DNA of 10,864 nucleotides, from assembly GCA_003567055.1 (NCBI GenBank), contig PXAW01000243.1:1-10864 (forward strand), written 5' to 3'. Made by a program: the position numbers and the translations under genes. The DNA is from Hyphomicrobiales bacterium. GTDB taxonomy: Bacteria > Pseudomonadota > Alphaproteobacteria > Rhizobiales > Beijerinckiaceae. Positions 6,598 through 10,864 of this stretch are shown in pieces. The notes under the pieces were generated by a model. It was not told where the DNA came from, ran no database searches, and worked only from the letters and a program-made list of their open reading frames with translations. Position 1 is the first letter of the stretch. The number at the start of each line of letters is the position of its first letter.

Positions 6598-7989
6598 ATG
6601 AAACTCACCTCCCCCTGGACGCCCCGCCTCGCGCCCCCGCCCGGCCTTGCGCATGAGCGCCTGACGGCGGCGCTAGCCGAGGATATCCTCGCCGGCATCA
6701 TTCCCTCCGGCGCGCGCCTGCCGGCGCATCGCGATCTCGCCCATCGCCTCTCGATCAGCCTCGGCACCGTCACCCGCGCCTATGAGACGCTGCAGCGGCG
6801 CGGCCTCGCCAACGGGCAGAAGGGGCGCGGCATGTTCGTCAACGAGACGCGCGCGAGCGAGGGGGCGCGCGAGGGGGCGCGCGAGAACGCGCGCATCGAT
6901 CTCAGCGTCAACCTGCCGCCGCCGGTTCTGACCGCGCCGATGCTGAAGGCGTTGCTCGGGCGCGTTGCAGAGAAGGTCGATGCCCGCCAGTTCAACGCCT
7001 ATGAGGCGCCGGCGGGACGCCCTTCGCACCGCACCCTGCTCGCGCGCAGGCTCGCCGATGAACGCGGCCTCGCCTTCGATCCGGACCGGCTCTTCGTCAC
7101 TTCCGGTGCCCAGCACGCGATCTTTATTGCCATCGCCGCCGCGCCGCCCGGCCCCCTCGCCATCGAGGAAGTGACCTATCCCGGCGCGCTGCGGGCCGCA
7201 CGCATGCTCGGGCGCGAACTCGTCCCGCTGGCCATGGATGACGAAGGCGTCACGCCCGATTCGCTGCGCGCGGCCCTGGCGCGGCCCGATCCGCCGCGCG
7301 TCGTCTATCTGATGCCGTCCATGCAGAATCCCACAGGCGCCCTGATGCAGGCGGCGCGCCGACGCGAAATCGCGGATATTGCGCGCGCGGCGGATCTGAC
7401 CCTGATCGAGGACGATGTCTATGCGGTCTTCGCCCCGGCGCTCCCGGCACTGGCGCAGCTTTCCCCGGAGCGATGCTTCCATGTCGGCAGCCTTTCGAAG
7501 AGCCTCGCGCCCGGATTGCGCACCGGCTACCTCTTCGCTCCCGAGGACACGACTGAGGCCTGCAATCACTGGCTCCAGGCCACCCGTTCCATGGCCGATC
7601 CGCTGAGCGGGCTGATCATGGAGCAGGGGCTCGGCGAGGGGCTCGACAGATCCGTGGCGCAATCGATCCGCGCCCAGGCGCAGACGCGCTGCCGGATGGC
7701 GCGCGAGCGCCTCGGCCCGTGGCTCGCGCCGCAGCCGGTGGACGGATTGCATGTCTGGCTGCCGCTGCCGACCGCGCGGGCGCGCGACATCGTGCTCGCG
7801 GGCGCGCGCCGCGATATCCATCTCGCGCCGCCGGAAGCCTTCATGGCCGATCCGCGCGCGCCGGATGCGGGCTTGCGGATCTGCCTCGGCAATGCCGAGC
7901 CCGAACAACTCGCGGCAGCGCTCGACGTCATCGCCGAACTCCTCACGCAGACGAGCGAGGCGCGCCTCGGGCTGTTCCCGGCCGTGTGA
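6598..7989 (+). CDS. MocR-type regulator: GntR winged helix fused to aminotransferase-like domain
   Basis: Predicted PLP-dependent transcription factor of the GntR/MocR family. Residues 13-82 form the winged helix-turn-helix (RLPAHRDLAHRLSISLGTVTRAYETL, about 40-65, written here as two adjoining pieces: RLPAHRDLAHR and LSISLGTVTRAYETL). A short charged linker (83-100) follows, then a fold-type I aminotransferase-like domain. This domain keeps QNPTG (243-247), LIEDDVYAVF (269-278), the PLP Schiff-base Lys301 in SLSKSLAPGLRTGY, and a carboxylate-binding Arg427 in LRICLGN. Cofactor binding is therefore expected. Length is 463 residues, normal for the family. I chose ATG 6598, with AGAG 8 nt upstream. 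An in-frame ATG at 6568 adds ten residues, lacks a ribosome-binding site and would run the coding sequence through the TGTCCTATGACA dyad. The gene is divergent from a LysE-family exporter, its likely target. The effector is unknown. Confidence 0.92.
   Translation: MKLTSPWTPRLAPPPGLAHERLTAALAEDILAGIIPSGARLPAHRDLAHRLSISLGTVTRAYETLQRRGLANGQKGRGMFVNETRASEGAREGARENARIDLSVNLPPPVLTAPMLKALLGRVAEKVDARQFNAYEAPAGRPSHRTLLARRLADERGLAFDPDRLFVTSGAQHAIFIAIAAAPPGPLAIEEVTYPGALRAARMLGRELVPLAMDDEGVTPDSLRAALARPDPPRVVYLMPSMQNPTGALMQAARRREIADIARAADLTLIEDDVYAVFAPALPALAQLSPERCFHVGSLSKSLAPGLRTGYLFAPEDTTEACNHWLQATRSMADPLSGLIMEQGLGEGLDRSVAQSIRAQAQTRCRMARERLGPWLAPQPVDGLHVWLPLPTARARDIVLAGARRDIHLAPPEAFMADPRAPDAGLRICLGNAEPEQLAAALDVIAELLTQTSEARLGLFPAV
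6859..6894 (+). repeat. 12-bp tandem repeat in the MocR linker
   Basis: Three in-frame 12-bp units run in tandem. The first two (6859-6870, 6871-6882) are identical, GAGGGGGCGCGC; the third (6883-6894) is GAGAACGCGCGC. They encode EGAR-EGAR-ENAR, residues 88-99, exactly in the linker between the DNA-binding and aminotransferase-like domains. Copy number could vary by slippage without shifting the frame. Confidence 0.8.
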
Positions 7990-8133
7990 TGTGCATGCCG
8001 GAACGTCACGCCCGCGCAGGCGTTCGCATCGGGAAGCGGCAGAAACCACGGGGCCGGCGCATATCCGGGGCTGACAGGGCAGCGCTCACCCCCTAGTTTC
8101 CCGGCAGTCTGACGGTTAGGCAAGCGGAGTGCG

Positions 8134-8547
8134 ATGGTGAGAATACGCGAGGCGGCCAAGAGCCTGATGCGCGATACGCGCCTGTTCCTGCGTATGCTCG
8201 CCGATCCACGCACACCCGTCATGGCGCGGCTGATCGCCGTCTTCGCCGTGCTTTATGTGATCTTCCCCTTCGATCTGATTCCCGATTATGTGCCGATCTA
8301 CGGCCTGATCGACGACATCATCGTCGTCGCCATCGCCATCGTGGCGATCTGGCGGCTGATCCCGGCTGCGGTGATGGAGCAGTTCCGACCGCCGCCTCCG
8401 GCCAATGACAACGGCGCGGCACCGAGGCGCGGCGCCACCACGGCGCTGCTCATCGTGCTGGTCATCATCCTCGCCCTGACGGCGGCGGCCTGGTGGGGCT
8501 ACGGATTCGTCGTCTCGCCCGGCGAGATCAACGCCTCGGGCGGATAA
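8134..8547 (+). CDS. DUF1232/YkvA-type small membrane protein
   Basis: A 137-residue protein of unknown function. Residues 31-65 carry the DUF1232 signature, with hydrophobic sequence leading into FPFDLIPDYVPIYGLIDD (44-61). A proline-rich polar loop follows (PPPPANDNGAAPRRG, 86-100), then a second membrane segment at about 102-124. The acidic and Pro/Tyr pattern of the motif is the basis for the family call; no biochemical role is established for it that I can name with confidence. GGAG at 8126-8129 lies 4 nt before ATG 8134 but 7 nt before the next codon, GTG 8137, so translation may begin one codon later. The gene follows mocR by 144 bp with no clear terminator or promoter between. Its last 49 bp overlap the 3' end of truA on the opposite strand. 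Confidence 0.82.
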   Translation: MVRIREAAKSLMRDTRLFLRMLADPRTPVMARLIAVFAVLYVIFPFDLIPDYVPIYGLIDDIIVVAIAIVAIWRLIPAAVMEQFRPPPPANDNGAAPRRGATTALLIVLVIILALTAAAWWGYGFVVSPGEINASGG

Positions 8548-9290
8548 TCGACGCCGGTGAAATAGAGCCCGTGCGCGGGCGCGACCGGGCCGCAGGCGCG
8601 CCGGTCGCAGGCATGCAGGGCATCGGCGACATCCTGCACGCGCCAGCGTCCGATCCCCGCCTGGGCGAGCGTGCCCACCATCGAGCGCACCTGATGATGC
8701 AGGAAGGAGCGCGAGGCGGCGCGGATGTGGATCTCGTCGCCCTCACGGGTGACGTCGAGCCGCTCCAGCGTCTTCCACGGGGTGCGGCCCTGACATTGCG
8801 TGGCGCGGAAGGTGGTGAAATCGTAATGCCCGACGAGGCCTTGCGCGGCCTCGTGCATCACCTCGGCATCGATGCGCTGGCGCACGTGCCAGACGCGTCC
8901 GCGATCAACGGAAGCCGGCGCCGGGCGGTTGAGGATGCGGTAGAGATAATGCCGGCGCACGGCGCTCAGCCGGGCATGGAAGGCAGGGGTGACTTCGCGC
9001 ACCTCGCGCACCACCACCGGATGATCGCGCATCTGGGCATTGGTCGCATCGCGTATCTTGTCGATGCGCATCGGCCTGTCGAGATCGACATGCACCACCT
9101 GATGCAGCGCGTGGACGCCCGAATCCGTGCGGCCGGCGCAATGCAGGCGCACGTCGCGCCCGGCGAAGACCGCGATCGCCTCCTCGACCAGCTGCTGCAC
9201 CGCGAGCCCGTTCTCCTGCCGCTGCCAGCCGGTGAAGGGGGCGCCGTCATATTCGACGACGAGCATGTAGCGATGGGTGGGGTGTTCCAC
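8499..9290 (-). CDS. truA: tRNA pseudouridine(38-40) synthase TruA
   Basis: Converts uridine to pseudouridine at positions 38-40 of the anticodon arm of many tRNAs. The 263 residues match the family. Visible are the N-terminal VEYDGAPFTGWQRQ (12-25), the catalytic Asp56 in AGRTDSGVHA (52-61), RRHYLYRI, the FLHHQVRSMVGTL block and a C-terminal GLYFTGVDYP. The start is GTG at 9290, which places a short leader (VEHPTHRY) before the first strand, as in relatives that begin a few residues ahead of an RY pair. AAGGG lies only about 2 nt upstream, an unusually short spacing. ATG at 9266 is an alternative but would begin inside the first strand. The gene starts 14 bp after the fmt stop, so it is third in def-fmt-truA. 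Its last codons overlap the DUF1232 gene by 49 bp, tail to tail. Confidence 0.95.
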   Translation of the reverse strand: MEHPTHRYMLVVEYDGAPFTGWQRQENGLAVQQLVEEAIAVFAGRDVRLHCAGRTDSGVHALHQVVHVDLDRPMRIDKIRDATNAQMRDHPVVVREVREVTPAFHARLSAVRRHYLYRILNRPAPASVDRGRVWHVRQRIDAEVMHEAAQGLVGHYDFTTFRATQCQGRTPWKTLERLDVTREGDEIHIRAASRSFLHHQVRSMVGTLAQAGIGRWRVQDVADALHACDRRACGPVAPAHGLYFTGVDYPPEALISPGETTNP

Positions 9291-9304
9291 GGCCCTTGCC
9301 CGGC

Positions 9305-10264
9305 TCAGACCTGGACGAGCAGGGTGCCCGGCTCCAGCCGCGCCCCGCGCAGCATCTCGGCAGCCGGCATCGCCGATTTGCCCGAGCGCTGCACCGTCAA
9401 CAGCCGCACGGTTCCCTCGGCGCAGGCGACGAGCCCCTCGTCGTCGAGGAGTGTCCCCGGCGCGGCCTGCGACCCGGTCTCGCTCTCGATCCGCGTGCGC
9501 AGCACCTTCACCCGCTCGGGCGCCCTCCCCTGGCCCTTGGCGCAATCGACCATGAAGAAGGCGCCGGGAAAGGGTGAGAGGCCGCGCACCTGATCATGGA
9601 TGCGCCGGGCCGGCATCGTCCAGGTGATCTCGGCATCGCCATTGGTGATCTTGGCCGCGTAGCTGACGCCCTCTTCCGGCTGCGGCTTGAAATCGAGGGC
9701 ATCGCGCGACAGCGCCGCGAGTGCGCGCACCATCAGATCGGCGCCGAGGACCATCAGCCGGTCATGCAGTTCGCCGGCGGTCATGTCGGGCTCGATCGGG
9801 ACATGCTCGACCATGCCGACGGGGCCGGTATCGAGCCCGGCCTCCATCTTCATCACCGCGACGCCCGTCTCGGCATCGCCCGCCATCACCGCGCGCTGGA
9901 TCGGCGCCGCACCGCGCCAACGCGGCAGATCGGAGGCATGCAGGTTGAGACAGCCGAGCGGGGGGATGTCGAGCACCGCCTGCGGCAGGATCATGCCGTA
10001 GGCGACCACGACGAAAGCATCCGCCTCATGCGAGGCCAGCGTCTCCTGCACCTCCGGATCGCGCAGGCTCTTGGGCGTGAAGACGGGGATGCCGAATCCC
10101 TCCGCCATGGCATGGACGGGCGATTGCCGCGTCGCCATGCCCCGGCCACCGGGCGCCGGCGCGCGGGTATAGCAGGCCACGACCTCGTGGCCCTGGCCGA
10201 TGATCTCGGAGAGCGTGGGCACCGCGAATTCCGGCGTGCCCATGAAGACGATGCGCAGGCTCAT
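9305..10264 (-). CDS. fmt: Methionyl-tRNA formyltransferase
   Basis: Transfers a formyl group from 10-formyltetrahydrofolate to Met-tRNAfMet, marking the initiator for translation. The 319 residues are normal length. The N-terminal Rossmann-like domain starts [13 protein letters not shown] (4-16). The catalytic triad equivalent to E. coli Asn106/His108/Asp144 is present: Asn107 and His109 in LNLHAS and Asp145 in GLDTG. The [10 protein letters not shown] loop (114-123) and a C-terminal OB-fold tRNA-binding domain (about 205-319) follow. The residue after HAS is Asp112, where most relatives have Leu. GAGG ends 8 nt before the ATG. The gene lies 52 bp after def and 14 bp before truA, and is likely co-transcribed with both. 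Confidence 0.97.
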   Translation of the reverse strand: MSLRIVFMGTPEFAVPTLSEIIGQGHEVVACYTRAPAPGGRGMATRQSPVHAMAEGFGIPVFTPKSLRDPEVQETLASHEADAFVVVAYGMILPQAVLDIPPLGCLNLHASDLPRWRGAAPIQRAVMAGDAETGVAVMKMEAGLDTGPVGMVEHVPIEPDMTAGELHDRLMVLGADLMVRALAALSRDALDFKPQPEEGVSYAAKITNGDAEITWTMPARRIHDQVRGLSPFPGAFFMVDCAKGQGRAPERVKVLRTRIESETGSQAAPGTLLDDEGLVACAEGTVRLLTVQRSGKSAMPAAEMLRGARLEPGTLLVQV

Positions 10265-10316
10265 GGCGCGGACCTCACTTTGGTATGATTGCGCGCGAAT
10301 TTACGCGACCGCGTCC

Positions 10317-10864
10317 CTACGCCGTCGCTTCGCGCTTCGCCGCCTTGGTGAATTTCCTGATCACCCGGTCGCGTTTCAGCTTGGAGAGGTAATCGATGAA
10401 GAGCTTGCCGTCGAGATGGTCGATCTCGTGCTGCATGCAGATCGCGCGCAGGCCCTCGGCCTCCTCCTCGCGCGGCTCGCCATCGAGCGTGAGATAGCGG
10501 AAGCGGATGCGCGCGGGGCGCTCGACCTCTTCGGTATAGTCGGGGATCGAGAGGCAGCCTTCCTCGTAGGTGCTCACATCCTCCGAGCGCCAGATGATCT
10601 CCGGATTGACGAAGACCTGCGGATCGGGCTCCGTCTCAGGCTCGCCCTCCTCGTCGAACTTGCCCGGGATCTCCTTGCCGAGATCGCAGACCACGACGCG
10701 TTTCATCACGCCGATCTGGATCGCCGCGAGACCGATACCGCGCGCGGCATACATCGAATCGAGCATGTCGCGCGCCAGATCACGGATCTCGTCCGTGATG
10801 GCGATGACGGGCTCGCAGACCTGCCTCAGGCGGGTATCGGGCAATATGACGATGGCTTTGCGCG
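10317..10864 (-). CDS. def: Peptide deformylase (first codons beyond window)
   Basis: Removes the N-formyl group from nascent proteins; a metal enzyme (Fe2+ or substitute) acting at the ribosome exit. Counting from the TTG at 10844, all three family motifs are visible: GIGLAAIQ (36-43), EGCLS with metal-ligand Cys97 (95-99), and QHEIDH with ligands His139 and His143 and catalytic Glu140 (138-143). The reading frame stays open upstream of that TTG as RKAIVIL. Relatives begin a few residues before such an ILPD...LRQVCEPV segment, so the true start is most likely just outside the right edge. The visible part is 182 codons plus a stop (TAG at 10317-10319). An acidic stretch (DEEGEPETEPDP, 64-75) lengthens the loop before FVNPEI. 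It is first in def-fmt-truA. Confidence 0.96.
   Translation of the reverse strand, partial: RKAIVILPDTRLRQVCEPVIAITDEIRDLARDMLDSMYAARGIGLAAIQIGVMKRVVVCDLGKEIPGKFDEEGEPETEPDPQVFVNPEIIWRSEDVSTYEEGCLSIPDYTEEVERPARIRFRYLTLDGEPREEEAEGLRAICMQHEIDHLDGKLFIDYLSKLKRDRVIRKFTKAAKREATA

Noticed and set aside
8008..8023. Hairpin ACGCC/GGCGT after the mocR gene as a terminator
   Set aside because: The stem is only 5 bp and no T-run follows, so it does not qualify as an intrinsic terminator. The rest of the 144-bp gap (7990-8133) shows nothing else I can support.
6673..8049. Open minus-strand frame of 458 codons opposite the mocR gene
   Set aside because: Its composition is that of an antisense shadow, while the plus strand carries all MocR motifs in frame.
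9291..9545. N-terminal extension of truA reading into fmt
   Set aside because: The frame is open back to 9545, but this stretch overlaps conserved Fmt C-terminal coding sequence and bears no TruA similarity. GTG 9290 gives the normal TruA length.

Overview
The window looks like chromosomal DNA from a high-GC alphaproteobacterium, most likely in Hyphomicrobiales or a close order. The evidence is an alphaproteobacterial-type AddB, a matA-matB malonate pair, and the def-fmt-truA order. Base composition and codon use are even throughout. I see no insertion sequence, integrase, phage gene, CRISPR array, tRNA or rRNA.

Layout. Positions 1-2615 (minus) hold addB, the nuclease/helicase-like subunit of the AddAB recombination complex; its C-terminus runs off the left edge. 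A 257-bp divergent gap follows. On the plus strand comes matA-matB (2873-5839): malonyl-CoA synthetase activates malonate and malonyl-CoA decarboxylase converts malonyl-CoA to acetyl-CoA. Tail-to-tail with matB, only 2 bp away, is a LysE/RhtB-family exporter (minus, 5842-6435). It is transcribed divergently from a MocR-type regulator (plus, 6598-7989), a winged helix fused to an aminotransferase-like domain. The 162 bp between these two genes are unusually AT-rich and full of dyad symmetry. Next is a small DUF1232/YkvA-type membrane protein (plus, 8134-8547). Its 3' end overlaps the 3' end of truA by 49 bp. On the minus strand, def (cut by the right edge), fmt and truA form an operon for initiator-Met formylation, deformylation and tRNA pseudouridylation.

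How the genes work together. There are three functional blocks besides addB: malonate use (matAB), a regulator/exporter pair of unknown substrate (mocR-lysE), and translation housekeeping (def-fmt-truA). I do not see a clearly new multi-gene system. The least explained part is the lysE-mocR control region, with a 26-bp interrupted palindrome, a perfect 16-bp palindrome and repeated TGTTACA elements laid over the predicted promoters. The remaining observations are small: gene-end overlaps, a 12-bp repeat in the MocR linker, a possible acetylation motif in MatB, and residue-level oddities in Fmt and Def.
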